64,000 bases of DNA from Lates calcarifer. Lineage: Eukaryota > Chordata > Actinopteri > Centropomidae. The stretch lies in the NCBI RefSeq assembly GCF_001640805.2, contig NW_026116709.1, forward strand, positions 1 through 64,000, given 5' to 3'. A program made the translations under genes and the position numbers. Below, one piece after another: positions 57,601-64,000 of the stretch. Numbering within the stretch: position 1 is the stretch's first letter; each line of letters opens with the position of its first letter. The notes under the pieces were generated by a model that did no database searches, had not been told where the DNA came from, and saw nothing but the letters and a program-made list of their open reading frames with translations.

Positions 57601-59270
57601 CAGTGTCAGTCAGGTTCCAGAAAGACTGGACATGCTCTGCATGGGATGCAGTCTCAATCCCAAACTAAGAAAGAGCTCTGATGATGTCATCAGGGTTCTT
57701 AGTTTGTCAGATAAATGCCACAACCACACAAGCCCTTGTACAACCATGGTGAATCAACAGATTTTGACATGTAAAACTGAACTGACAGAGTTCATCATTA
57801 TTTAAGCATTTTTCTGAGGAATGATATGTAAATCATTCATCAGCAGGTTTATAGGACACAATGCCCATTGGGTTTCTACAAGCTCTTTCCTCTTTTGTTG
57901 TCTTTGTAGCCTGCATCTCTGCAACTGGGAAGGGATATCATACCTGCACCTGCCACCCCAAGGGCCAGGCAGGAGCCTGTCCAACAATCAGATGGCCTTC
58001 AGGATGGCAGTGATTTGGAGGTAGACGTGACATCAGATGACGATGACGGGACAGCATCTGAAAGCTCCAAAGGTCAGACCATAGACAAGAAACACAATGA
58101 CTGTGAATGTTATATGCATTATTTGGTATCATGTTTTTTAGGTAATGGTTCGTGTGTGGTAAGCTACACTGGAGGCTGGAAGCAATTCAGTGCAGTGAAC
58201 AGGTGTCCCACTGTCCCATGGCATATTATGGAATACCTTCAAAATCTGAAATTTCAAATTTAACTGACTCTGCTAACTAACCCCCTGAATCTTCTGAATC
58301 TTCTCAGCAATTTAAAATCTTTTCTTTCATAATGTTTTATAGTTTATTAAACTGACTTAATCTTCTAGGCTTTTGAAATGAAGCTGAGATAATAAATTCA
58401 GTGACAGAGGGCAGTGACATTAAACAACACATTTAATCTTTCTCCTTCTCGTTTCGCCCTTGTGTTGCTGTAGTCTTCATGTTAGTCTTTCATTCATTTC
58501 AGACTTGTGTTAAAAGTGAATTGCTTTGGGTGATCTTGCTGCAGTGATTTAGAAGCAGGGGCAGAGCTATTCTATTAATGACATTATCTGCAGCTTTCAG
58601 TACGTTTGCAGCTTGTATCTGAATCTCTGCCCTTCAGAGTTTGGTTCATTTGTTCCTGCTCTAACTTTCACCTTATACATTTTAGCTTCACTGTTTACCT
58701 TCCAGAGGAAACTATAAATGGATATATGGTGCTGGCCACCCCAGGCTATGCCACTGTGTAGAATGTTGTATCAGTACATTGTAACATCACTGTTGAGTGC
58801 GGTTACAGGTGTAAGTGCAGATCTGACTATAGCTATAAGTAAGGCTGACTGTGTCACAGGTGAACACACTTGAAGGATGACAAAGAGGAACAGGATGAAT
58901 TATGTCCAACATGCCTCTAGAGGGCTGTTAATGTGAAACATACGTAATAAGTGATTAAAGTGTTGAGTTTGCATTGACTGCAAATTAAAAACAGGAACAT
59001 AACACAAAACAGGGAAAATAAATCAAAAATAATATCAAAAATACTTAAAAGCCTAAGTTTTTGCTGCAGTAAAGGTACATAAGTGGCCTGACTCTCAGTT
59101 CCAGAAAACATATAATAATTACAAGAGCAAAGCTACAGAATATTGGATTTGTAACTTTGTAATCAACACCACTGATATGTAACTTTATTGTCACTTTTGG
59201 GGAAGAAAGGACTATATTTTGATTTGCTTTCTCTTTTTCAGATCTTCAAGATATTCCAGAGGAGATCTGA
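24597..59270 (+). CDS. arhgef2: Rho guanine nucleotide exchange factor 2 (GEF-H1/Lfc)
   Basis: Twenty-three coding exons join in compatible phases to 912 codons plus stop. The start [15 protein letters not shown] fits the human MSRIESL start. In order: a C1 zinc finger (residues 46-92, with H46, C59, C62, C74, C77, H82, C85, C92), a serine-rich linker with [17 protein letters not shown] and [11 protein letters not shown], a DH domain (about 245-440), a PH domain (about 475-575), coiled coils near 603-630 and 786-831, and the C-terminus [12 protein letters not shown] catalyses GDP/GTP exchange on RhoA. GEF-H1 is held inactive on microtubules and released on their disassembly, and it also acts at junctions and in innate immune signalling. 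Human GEF-H1 is about 70 residues longer as I recall it; the missing part lies mostly between the second coiled coil and the acidic tail. Introns are large and rich in transposons. No stop or frameshift interrupts the model. Confidence 0.95.
24660..30564 (+). other. arhgef2 intron 1 (5.9 kb)
   Basis: No additional exon was supported. A fragment around 25950-26000 could be read as a reverse-transcriptase-like ACYTDDTAS but is isolated. A minus-strand region at about 27480-28050 has LINE-tail-like features that I could not place firmly. A dispersed repeat lies at 29440-29531. Confidence 0.5.
29440..29531 (-). repeat. Dispersed fish repeat ending in (GGAT)n
   Basis: The segment CAGCTGGGATAGGCTCCAGC, then AGATAAGCAGTATAGATAAT and GGATGGATGG is the same family as 49585-49662 (TAGCGGATAAGCAGTATAGA shared) and, inverted, the start of the repeat at 42470-42765. 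It is probably the 3' end of an RTE-like LINE or derived SINE. Confidence 0.7.
30565..30727 (+). CDS. arhgef2: arhgef2 coding exon 2 (C1 domain, first part)
   Basis: Begins after CCAG and encodes [12 protein letters not shown], then [20 protein letters not shown], the first half of the zinc finger. Ends in phase 1 at GTGAGT. Confidence 0.95.
30948..31015 (+). CDS. arhgef2: arhgef2 coding exon 3 (C1 domain, second part)
   Basis: Completes the zinc finger with [16 protein letters not shown] and ends KMKQR before GTAAGA. All metal-binding positions are kept. Confidence 0.95.
31846..32510 (+). mobile_element. Tc1-like remnants in arhgef2 intron 3
   Basis: The + strand at 31920-32190 reads, with frameshifts, as a Tc1 transposase start ([11 protein letters not shown], then [13 protein letters not shown], then [14 protein letters not shown]). 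At about 32390-32506 there is a second Tc1 end (GAAGGGGTCTGATTACTTTC, then TGAATGCACTGTA) of the family seen at 60380-60970. Both pieces are decayed. Confidence 0.7.
33536..33599 (+). CDS. arhgef2: arhgef2 coding exon 4
   Basis: Encodes [19 protein letters not shown], matching the conserved linker after the C1 domain. Three CAG triplets in a row at the acceptor could allow NAGNAG-style wobble of one glutamine. Confidence 0.9.
33890..34022 (+). CDS. arhgef2: arhgef2 coding exon 5
   Basis: Encodes the highly conserved [18 protein letters not shown] and [18 protein letters not shown]. The serine-rich run is a likely phosphorylation region by analogy with human GEF-H1. Confidence 0.95.
35206..35315 (+). 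CDS. arhgef2: arhgef2 coding exon 6
   Basis: Encodes [20 protein letters not shown] and MSVESLNDD, the conserved 14-3-3-type serine region upstream of the DH domain. Confidence 0.95.
36131..36274 (+). CDS. arhgef2: arhgef2 coding exon 7
   Basis: Encodes [20 protein letters not shown], then [12 protein letters not shown] and KRQDVIY, leading into the DH domain. Ends one base into a codon. Confidence 0.95.
36508..36758 (+). CDS. arhgef2: arhgef2 coding exon 8 (DH domain)
   Basis: Encodes [20 protein letters not shown], the first conserved helix of the DH fold, through [13 protein letters not shown]. Contains the substrate-contacting first conserved region of Dbl-family exchange factors. Confidence 0.96.
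37247..37372 (+). CDS. arhgef2: arhgef2 coding exon 9 (DH domain)
   Basis: Encodes [19 protein letters not shown] and DKRFQCFIR, 42 codons in phase 0 on both sides. The upstream acceptor follows a TG-rich tract. Confidence 0.96.
38938..39361 (-). mobile_element. Solo LTR, minus orientation
   Basis: The 424-bp unit has TG...CA ends (TGTGATGTACTC... and ...AAACCATAACA) and near-identical 5-bp flanks CGCGT / CGCAT. A + strand TTATAAGG at about 39196 reads as a TATA-like box in the reverse orientation. No internal genes remain. Confidence 0.65.
39661..41218 (-). mobile_element. Tc1/mariner element with complete ends
   Basis: The ends CAGTTGCAAGAAAAAGTATG and CATACTTTTTCTTGCAACTG are inverted copies extending for about 35 bp, flanked by TA on both sides (39659-39660 and 41219-41220), the Tc1 target site. 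The element is 1558 bp, close to the usual length of a full Tc1 copy. Confidence 0.93.
39903..40885 (-). pseudogene. Tc1 transposase pseudogene
   Basis: On the minus strand the N-terminal half reads [20 protein letters not shown] and [17 protein letters not shown] (a paired-type helix-turn-helix). The catalytic half reads [16 protein letters not shown] and [14 protein letters not shown]. The frame then breaks near 40140; [13 protein letters not shown] and [17 protein letters not shown] pieces follow in another frame, and a stop truncates the open frame. The copy has intact ends but a broken enzyme. Confidence 0.85.
41591..41708 (+). CDS. arhgef2: arhgef2 coding exon 10 (DH domain)
   Basis: Encodes [20 protein letters not shown], the most conserved DH helix that contacts Rho. 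The preceding 4.2-kb intron holds nested transposons. Confidence 0.97.
42193..42269 (+). CDS. arhgef2: arhgef2 coding exon 11 (end of DH)
   Basis: Encodes [20 protein letters not shown] then SSIDQQ, the last DH helix. Confidence 0.94.
42470..42765 (+). repeat. Dispersed fish repeat (RTE-like LINE 3' end or SINE)
   Basis: Starts CCATCCATCCATTACCTATA and passes through CTTATCCTTTGAGGGTCATG, CACACCTATGGGCAATTTAG and GGTTTGAACCCAGAACCTTC. This is the complementary orientation of the family seen at 29440 and 49585, here in a longer form. Confidence 0.75.
42890..43570. mobile_element. Fold-back element made of Tc1 transposase pieces
   Basis: The left part (about 42890-43080) carries the C-terminal end of a Tc1 transposase on the minus strand ([20 protein letters not shown]). 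The right part (about 43240-43570) carries overlapping pieces of the same gene on the + strand ([16 protein letters not shown], then a region matching the left part). The two halves are therefore partly inverted copies. The + strand half lacks the segment with the QQDNAP box. Confidence 0.6.
43574..44062 (-). mobile_element. LINE reverse-transcriptase fragment with GATAA-repeat tail
   Basis: The minus strand encodes [20 protein letters not shown] at about 43960-44020, a reverse-transcriptase box of fish LINEs. The other end on the + strand is a (GATAA)n repeat (about 43572-43601) followed by TCCTTTATTAGTCCCACAAT, a common fish LINE tail. 5'-truncated. Confidence 0.75.
45329..45865 (+). mobile_element. 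Solo LTR in arhgef2 intron 11
   Basis: The 537-bp unit starts TGTCATGTCC and ends GTCCTGACA, flanked by AACTG / AATTG (one mismatch). A polyadenylation signal AATAAA lies at 45793-45798. Near its 3' side a unit of about 45 bp (TTGCCTCCTTGTGAGTGA... TTTACCTAGTGGAT) occurs three times in tandem (about 45660-45790). No internal genes. Confidence 0.8.
46258..46429 (+). CDS. arhgef2: arhgef2 coding exon 12 (DH-PH linker and PH start)
   Basis: Encodes [17 protein letters not shown] and [19 protein letters not shown]. The last pieces are the first strands of the PH domain. Confidence 0.95.
46805..48960 (-). mobile_element. L2-type LINE, minus strand, 5'-truncated
   Basis: Broken minus-strand frames encode a LINE reverse transcriptase: [15 protein letters not shown] (about 48690-48740), [20 protein letters not shown] (about 48395-48455), [11 protein letters not shown] (about 48320-48360) with the catalytic double aspartate, [12 protein letters not shown], and [15 protein letters not shown] with [13 protein letters not shown] (about 47922-48140). 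The 3' end lies at 46805 in a TTGACTTGA-type tail. It sits in arhgef2 intron 12, antisense to the gene. Confidence 0.85.
49585..49662 (-). repeat. Dispersed fish repeat ending in (GGAT)n
   Basis: Short copy of the family at 29440-29531, with GACAGGCTCCAGCCCC, then TAGCGGATAAGCAGTATAGA and GGATGGATGGATGG. Confidence 0.75.
50093..50140. repeat. (TG)n/(CG) microsatellite at a splice acceptor
   Basis: About 48 bases of TG with some CG steps run directly into the TAG acceptor of arhgef2 exon 13. It replaces the usual pyrimidine tract. Confidence 0.9.
50144..50220 (+). CDS. arhgef2: arhgef2 coding exon 13 (PH domain)
   Basis: Encodes [20 protein letters not shown] then YIFPNL. The only acceptor that preserves both phase and alignment is TAG at 50141-50143, directly after a 45-base GT-rich repeat. 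The nearby CAG at 50149-50151 would break the frame. Confidence 0.88.
50368..50540 (+). CDS. arhgef2: arhgef2 coding exon 14 (PH domain)
   Basis: Encodes [30 protein letters not shown] and [11 protein letters not shown]. The tryptophan helix closes the PH domain. Confidence 0.96.
50959..50984. repeat. Poly(A) run
   Basis: About 26 adenines in arhgef2 intron 14. No recognised retrotransposon body was seen on its 5' side. Confidence 0.9.
51240..51307 (+). CDS. arhgef2: arhgef2 coding exon 15
   Basis: Encodes [20 protein letters not shown] after a TTCAG acceptor. The donor is GTCAGG, weaker than consensus. Confidence 0.92.
52764..52952 (+). CDS. arhgef2: arhgef2 coding exon 16 (first coiled coil)
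   Basis: Encodes [19 protein letters not shown], the coiled coil, then [11 protein letters not shown] and [11 protein letters not shown]. This matches the PRGLFRSESLESPRGERLL region of human GEF-H1. Confidence 0.93.
54604..54690 (+). CDS. arhgef2: arhgef2 coding exon 17
   Basis: Encodes [18 protein letters not shown], aligned with the VEGLKDLLVGPGVELLL segment of human GEF-H1. A short histidine-rich piece (CHHNH) follows. Confidence 0.85.
55157..55206 (+). CDS. arhgef2: arhgef2 coding exon 18
   Basis: Encodes [17 protein letters not shown] between a CTCAG acceptor and a GTGAGT donor. Weakly conserved, but phase and position fit. Confidence 0.75.
55280..55860 (-). mobile_element. Degraded Tc1 fragment
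   Basis: The segment resembles the right half of the Tc1 copy at 39661-41218: GTAAATCAACAATTCTTGAT, AAAGTAGCTCTAACCCACAC and GGGCTCACATACTTTTTCCA correspond to near-identical strings at 40790-41030. The catalytic half and left end are missing. Confidence 0.8.
56040..56075 (+). CDS. arhgef2: arhgef2 coding exon 19 (12 codons)
   Basis: A small exon encoding [12 protein letters not shown], after a T-rich tract and an AAG acceptor, with a GTAAGT donor. AAG is a less usual acceptor triplet. The exon is a multiple of three, so it may be optional. Confidence 0.6.
56254..56304 (+). CDS. arhgef2: arhgef2 coding exon 20
   Basis: Encodes [17 protein letters not shown], matching human EEALQRLVNLYGLLHGLQ. 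Phase 0 on both sides. Confidence 0.92.
57184..57510 (+). CDS. arhgef2: arhgef2 coding exon 21 (second coiled coil)
   Basis: The largest exon, 109 codons. Encodes [13 protein letters not shown], then [20 protein letters not shown] and a charged helix to QVRHMK. Matches human [19 protein letters not shown]. Confidence 0.95.
57604..57681 (+). other. Possible alternative or decayed terminal exon of arhgef2
   Basis: A pyrimidine tract and CCGCAG acceptor (57591-57603) precede an open stretch that, joined in phase to exon 21, adds 25 residues including [11 protein letters not shown] and ends SQTKKEL then TGA. The position corresponds to where human GEF-H1 has its RRRSLPAGDALY segment. No good donor or polyadenylation signal follows. 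It may be an alternative end, a decayed exon or chance. Confidence 0.3.
57910..58072 (+). CDS. arhgef2: arhgef2 coding exon 22 (acidic tail)
   Basis: Encodes a proline-rich piece, then [20 protein letters not shown]. The acidic character fits the human tail, but the sequence is poorly conserved. Confidence 0.8.
59242..59270 (+). CDS. arhgef2: arhgef2 coding exon 23 (terminal)
   Basis: After a TTTTTCAG acceptor it encodes DLQDIPEEI and a TGA. This matches the MQDIPEE motif near the human C-terminus. Confidence 0.9.
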
Positions 59271-59726
59271 TCCTCAGCATATTTCACAGTGTTACTGAGT
59301 TTATACCTCTAAATGATTTTAACGTAACCTGACTAACTCCAATACGTCTCAATATTTATTTAGCTGCTTTGCTTTTGGGTAGATGGCTTGTGACAGTGAG
59401 CTGTTTTATTTTTCAGTTATCCTTTTGGATTGTGTGGATTTTCATGATTTAATTTGATCACTTGACTAAAGCGGTGTGGAAATGGAAAGACATTGCTGAT
59501 ATGTATGTAACTCTAATAACTCTATTAAATCCTAAGATTTCACAGAATGAACAATAGGAATTATGGTTAGGGCTCACAAGCATTCCTATCTTCTTGTTTT
59601 TTCTCTTTTTTTAACATTGTGCAAATGAAATATGTGTTTTATATAACTCATATCAAACAAGCACAGCTCGTAAGGCATAAAACAGCACTGAGTACATCCC
59701 TGCTCAATCTCTAAAATGTAAAATGA

Positions 59727-59764
<38 letters not shown>

Positions 59765-60379
59765 ACTTCAACAAAAGTCTGTTTACTTGTGACCACTGCA
59801 AACAAAAGTGAAACTTAATAAACTGAATGAACAAGGTTATAGAAGAACCTGTGAACATCACACCGTCCAAAGTCCATCATCCATGCTCAGGAGGATCACA
59901 TCTGTCATCAGAAATAAAGGCACACATAAAAAATATTGGGGAACAAAAGAGGGTGCACTGACTTTTGTTGCAGTTGGTTCTTAAATATGGAGCTTTTAAT
60001 TATAGTTTGATTAGTCAAACATTTCTAGTTTTCAAATTAATTTGTGTCACTCCTTTGGCTACAAATAACAAAAACTAAGCAATTAACATTGTATTGAATG
60101 GGCAGGGTTTGTCATTACTTAATACTTGAGCAATACTGACCGGGGATGTACTCTTGTCCTTCCCTGCAAACTATGTTGTTAGTGTCTCGGAGCATGAAAC
60201 ATCTTGATTTGACAGTTTGAATCGTACTGCTAAAAAACGTGTTCTTTAAAACAAGCAGTATCAGGGGAAATATGTTTCTATTGATTGCCAGACAGATCAC
60301 TGGGACAGTGATCTATACTGATCAGCCAGTTACCAGTTTTACTGCTGTGGCTGAATGATGTATATACACTATATATCTA
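59271..60379 (+). other. arhgef2 3' UTR and flank
   Basis: Sequence after the stop is AT-rich and non-coding. Candidate polyadenylation signals are ATTAAA near 59523 and AATAAA near 59817 and 59911. A (TA)n repeat lies at about 59731-59759. The true transcript end cannot be fixed. Confidence 0.5.
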
Positions 60380-60846
60380 CAGTGCATTCAGAAAGTATTC
60401 ACTCACTTTTTGCATTTTGTAATGCTAAAATTTAAAAACAAAATCCCTCATCAATCTTACCATCAATACCCCATAGCAAAGTCCAAGCAGAATTTTAGAA
60501 ATTTTTGCAAATTTTTTAAAGAAGAAAAACTGAAATATCACACTGACATTGGGACCATCAGGATCTTGGTCATCTCTGTAATTAAGGCTGTCACCCCTGA
60601 TTTCTCAGTCTGGCCAGGTGCCAGCTCCAGGAAGAGTCTTGGCTGTTCCACACTTGCAAGAATTATGGAGACCACTGTGTTCTTAGGAACCTTCAGTGCA
60701 GCAGAATTTTTTGTTGTCTTCCCCAGATCTGTCTCGACACAGTCCTGTCTCTGAGCTCCGCAGACGGTTCCTTTGATCTCATGGCTTGATTTTTGCTCTG
60801 ATTTCCATAGTCAGCTGTTGGACTATATATAGCCTTTCCAAATCAA

Positions 60847-60890
<44 letters not shown>

Positions 60891-60970
60891 TATGATTTTA
60901 GCATGAGGCTGCAACATTACAAAATGATGAAAAACTGAAGGGTTCTGAATACTTTTTGAATGCAATTTAC
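60380..60970. mobile_element. Non-autonomous Tc1-like element
   Basis: Begins after TA with CAGTGCATTCAGAAAGTATT and ends GAATACTTTTTGAATGCA, imperfect inverted repeats of a common fish Tc1 family. Only about 590 bp remain; the interior resembles transposase regions (near 60590-60790, reverse strand), but no catalytic frame survives. It contains an (AAT)n microsatellite at about 60847-60889. Confidence 0.75.
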
Positions 60971-60997
60971 ATATACCCATCTACCACAACAGTCAAG

Positions 60998-61300
60998 CCA
61001 CTGACCGATGAAGTGAATAACATCAATCATCTCATTGCAATACAATGTTCTGCTGGGAAATCTTGGGTTCTTCATTCACCTGGATGTCACTTTGACACAG
61101 ACCACCCACCTAAACATGACCTGTCAGGGCATGGACATGAGACCTCTGGGGTGGACACAGACGGGTTTGGTCTGCAGTGATGTTTCGGTGGGTGGTACAT
61201 GTCAAAGTAACATCCAGGTCAATCCCTGGACTCAAGGTTTCCCAGCAGAACATTGTATTGTAATTAGATGATCAGTGTCATTCACTTCACCTGTCAGTGG
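60998..61300. repeat. Fold-back (long inverted) repeat
   Basis: Arms at 60998-61110 and 61187-61300 are inverted copies over about 113 bp, separated by about 76 bp. Shared strings include ACAATGTTCTGCTGGGAAA (left) and its complement on the right, and CACCTGGATGTCACTTTGAC versus CATCCAGG on the right. The arm corresponds to the FCWETLG region of the Tc1 transposase seen at 43240-43390. Confidence 0.85.
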
Positions 61301-64000
61301 TTTTAATGTGGTTGATTGGTGCACATGCGCACACACACACACACACACGCACACACTGGCTGAATGTATTTATAGAGGTATTTACACAGTATATAGATAT
61401 ATGCTGTGTATATATGTATAGTTACCAGGTAACTGGTTTTTAATGTTGTGGCTGATTGGTGTCAACAAGCAATCCAGAACATCTGCACTGCAATCATTCC
61501 TGCTTTTACAATGCTTATCTGATTCAGGTTGTGATGAGACTGTGTTAGAGAGATGCTGATCTATCTATCTAATATATAGCAGATTTAATGTCAATAAAGC
61601 ACTGGCAAGTATTTACTCAATCTCATTAAAACTCCAGCATGTTTGTCTTATGGATTTGTCACAGACACATGCAAAGTCACACGTCGTTAGGGCCAGTCAT
61701 GACAGCAGCCAATACAATGCGAATGTAAAGAAAGGATTTTGAAATGACTTTAACCAAAAGATCTGGTACACTATTTACCAGATCCTAGGCCTACCAGTTG
61801 AATCTACCAAACATAACGGCTGAGTCACTGAATACTAAACAACTGTAAAACTATTACCGAGACACGGATTTCTCCATTGCTGTGGACTAATCATAGTCTG
61901 TCAAGGCTTCTAATGCAACTCATCAATTCACAATATAGAAGAAATAGAAATCCGGCAAATCCATTAAACATTAATTAACTAATGTTACTGCTATCATGCA
62001 GCTCAAGTCCAAGTTCAAGACTTCATCAGGTGGACACAAACTCACACGCCACATGAATGATCATGTTGCTCTGTAACTGCTGAATGCAGAAATAAGCAAC
62101 TGTATACTAACAACTTTATCATATCAATTTAAAAGATGATGGTCCATAAATGTTGTGTTCAATGCTTGTTTCTGCTGCCCCCAGGTGTCCAGAAAAATCA
62201 ATGATTACAGTTTTATACAAACACACTTCCTTCTCTTCAGGCAGCTTTGCCTGCATTATGCACCAGTAATGAAGGGGTCTTCCAGGGTCTGTGGGCCCCA
62301 CATGAATGCTCTCCTCCCCCTGGCACTCACCAACCACCACTGACACAAAGACTGAGTTCCTAGTACTGGTGCCACCGGGCAAGTTCACTATTGAGCAAAG
62401 GAACTCTGACTTGATGACTCCTTAACTCCTCCATTAAACAAGTTCCCAGATTTCTTCTCACTTCTTGGTGAGAATCCATCCTAATTAAGACACAGGGCAG
62501 AGATACAGGGAAAATATGTAAGAGAAAGAGTAATCAGTAAAACACTGAATTAGTAAAAGAGGAACTGACATATGATGTGTATACATTCAAAAACTGCTTT
62601 CATCTGCTCAAAATTAGCCTGTAGTTTGTAATTAGTCTGTCTTCCTGGATGTTAAAGTTCAGTTTGGCAGTTTTCTCGGGTCCCTCCCCAACTGTAACAA
62701 AATGGGCAAGACTCATTGATCTCTCCGATCCAAGTATACAGAGCAGACAACTAGCTAACTTTAGCTCTAGTTTGTGTCTCTTACGCATATCTGCTGGTCG
62801 TACTAGCTTTAACAAGACAGATAAGAAGAATGGTAAGAAAACATTTGTATAGTTTGATGACTATATGAACAAGATTTATTCTACTATTGTGGAAGTGAAC
62901 ACAACATCGGTGGCTGTGCTGTATTCAGCACACAACAAAATATTTAGGGCTGATGAATACAATAAATATGATGAACAGCCGGCTGTGGGTATGCTCTGAC
63001 ATTTCCTCACAGAAACACACTAGAGAGCCTCTTGTACAGCACATGTACCCACACAGTAACATTCAAAGGGCCATTCTTTGCATGAGAGACACAGAGAGTC
63101 TGACAGTAGAAGACCTGCTCAACTTCTCTGTCCATGTTATACTGAGCTGTGATTAATCAGTCTCCGCCATGTCCGCTGACCACACGTCACAGATTGGCCA
63201 CAAGGCCATGCCTTCTATAATCATGCCTCTGTTGTAATTGTTAAATATGCTGGGAGAGAGGCTTCTATCAGAATTTGAAGATGTAGTGACTCTTTAATAA
63301 TCCAGATTATGAAGAGAAACCATAGGAAAAAAATGCAGTCTTGACATGCAGAGCAAAAATGAAAATGATCAAAATATTCTTTATGCCTTGCACAGTGAAT
63401 GTTTTGCCATGTTACACGTGACTGAATAAAAATGTCACTGATAGAAAAACAACAGGCAGCTCAGACAAGCTGAGTGCTCTGAAGTCTCAGATTCTCATAC
63501 TGTCCCTGATAAGCAGTCCTCCAGAGGAAACAACAAAGTGTCATTTCTCATTGTCTTCCAGTTTCTGATCTGACACCTCTACCAAGAACACAGTCTTACT
63601 CCTAAGTCGTCACATACAAACGAATGGTCAGGACTGATGAATGATCAGGACCCACTGATGTCACACAGTACAACATCCACTTGCAGTGACTATGGCATTA
63701 TTTAACCTTTTTATGGTTATGATAAAACACTAACAGCATTTGCTCAAGATTAAGGAAAGACTATGGTCTAGTTTGATACAGAAAAAGTTCACAATGACTT
63801 CAGACACAACATGTTTTTTTATATTCAGCCAAAATCACCATCTATTCCTAACCTTAACCAAAGTGCTTTTGTTGCCTAATCTACTGACAGTACTCAGGAT
63901 GCAGACTCTGGTCTCTGTTGTGACAGTCATGCACTTTGTATACCTGTCATTACCCTGAACCACTTCCTGGTAACTTCACTGCTGTTAATTAAATGTTGTG
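61301..64000. other. Intergenic sequence, no gene seen
   Basis: No supported gene was found. A CA microsatellite occurs at about 61328-61350. An open frame on the minus strand at 62119-62388 has no recognisable family. The remainder shows no complete transposon or RNA gene. Confidence 0.5.

Noticed and set aside
62119..62388. 89-residue minus-strand open frame
   Set aside because: No domain, no splice partners and no conserved motif; likely chance or part of an unknown repeat.
1..64000. CRISPR-like arrays, prokaryotic operons or secretion systems
   Set aside because: The sequence is clearly vertebrate, with split genes and fish transposons. Repeats with regular spacing are microsatellites only.

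Overview
The window looks like nuclear DNA of a ray-finned (teleost) fish. It is AT-rich, with split genes whose exons are flanked by GT/AG introns. The intergenic and intronic space is filled with a typical fish repeat mix: several Tc1/mariner families, L2-type LINEs, a hAT element, solo LTRs, MITE-like inverted repeats and many CA/TG microsatellites. I saw no bacterial-style operon, CRISPR array, tRNA or rRNA.

Two protein-coding genes can be read, both on the + strand. The first (coding exons 6350-14265) has four coding exons and 246 codons. It encodes a small single-pass membrane protein of the PMEPA1/LDLRAD4 family, which are inhibitors of TGF-beta/Smad signalling. Details such as its CLLNHY, DLIDI and YSEVM motifs lean towards LDLRAD4. 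The Smad-binding PPNR motif and the second NEDD4-binding PY motif are present, but the first PY motif has become LLPY.

The second gene (24597-59270) is arhgef2 (GEF-H1/Lfc), a microtubule-associated RhoA exchange factor. I could follow 23 coding exons with compatible phases from the ATG to the stop, giving 912 codons. The order is C1 zinc finger, linker, DH domain, PH domain, coiled coils and the conserved acidic C-terminus. It is shorter than my recollection of human GEF-H1, mainly because the segment after the second coiled coil, which carries the 14-3-3-binding serine, is absent from the main splice form.

Layout: 1-5826 holds transposon remnants (hAT with an intact 8-bp target duplication, and two Tc1-like fragments). 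5830-14265 and its 3' flank hold the PMEPA1/LDLRAD4-like gene. 16.9-23.4 kb holds repeats, including a 3.7-kb L2 LINE interrupted by a solo LTR. 24.6-59.3 kb is arhgef2, whose long introns carry nested Tc1, LTR and LINE insertions. 59.3-64 kb is 3' flank with Tc1 MITEs and a fold-back element.

The two genes are not known to act together. I found no evidence of a new multi-gene system. The best leads are the altered regulatory motifs of the two proteins, an unusual splice acceptor inside a GT microsatellite, a possible decayed or alternative terminal exon, and a fold-back repeat family built from Tc1 transposase pieces.
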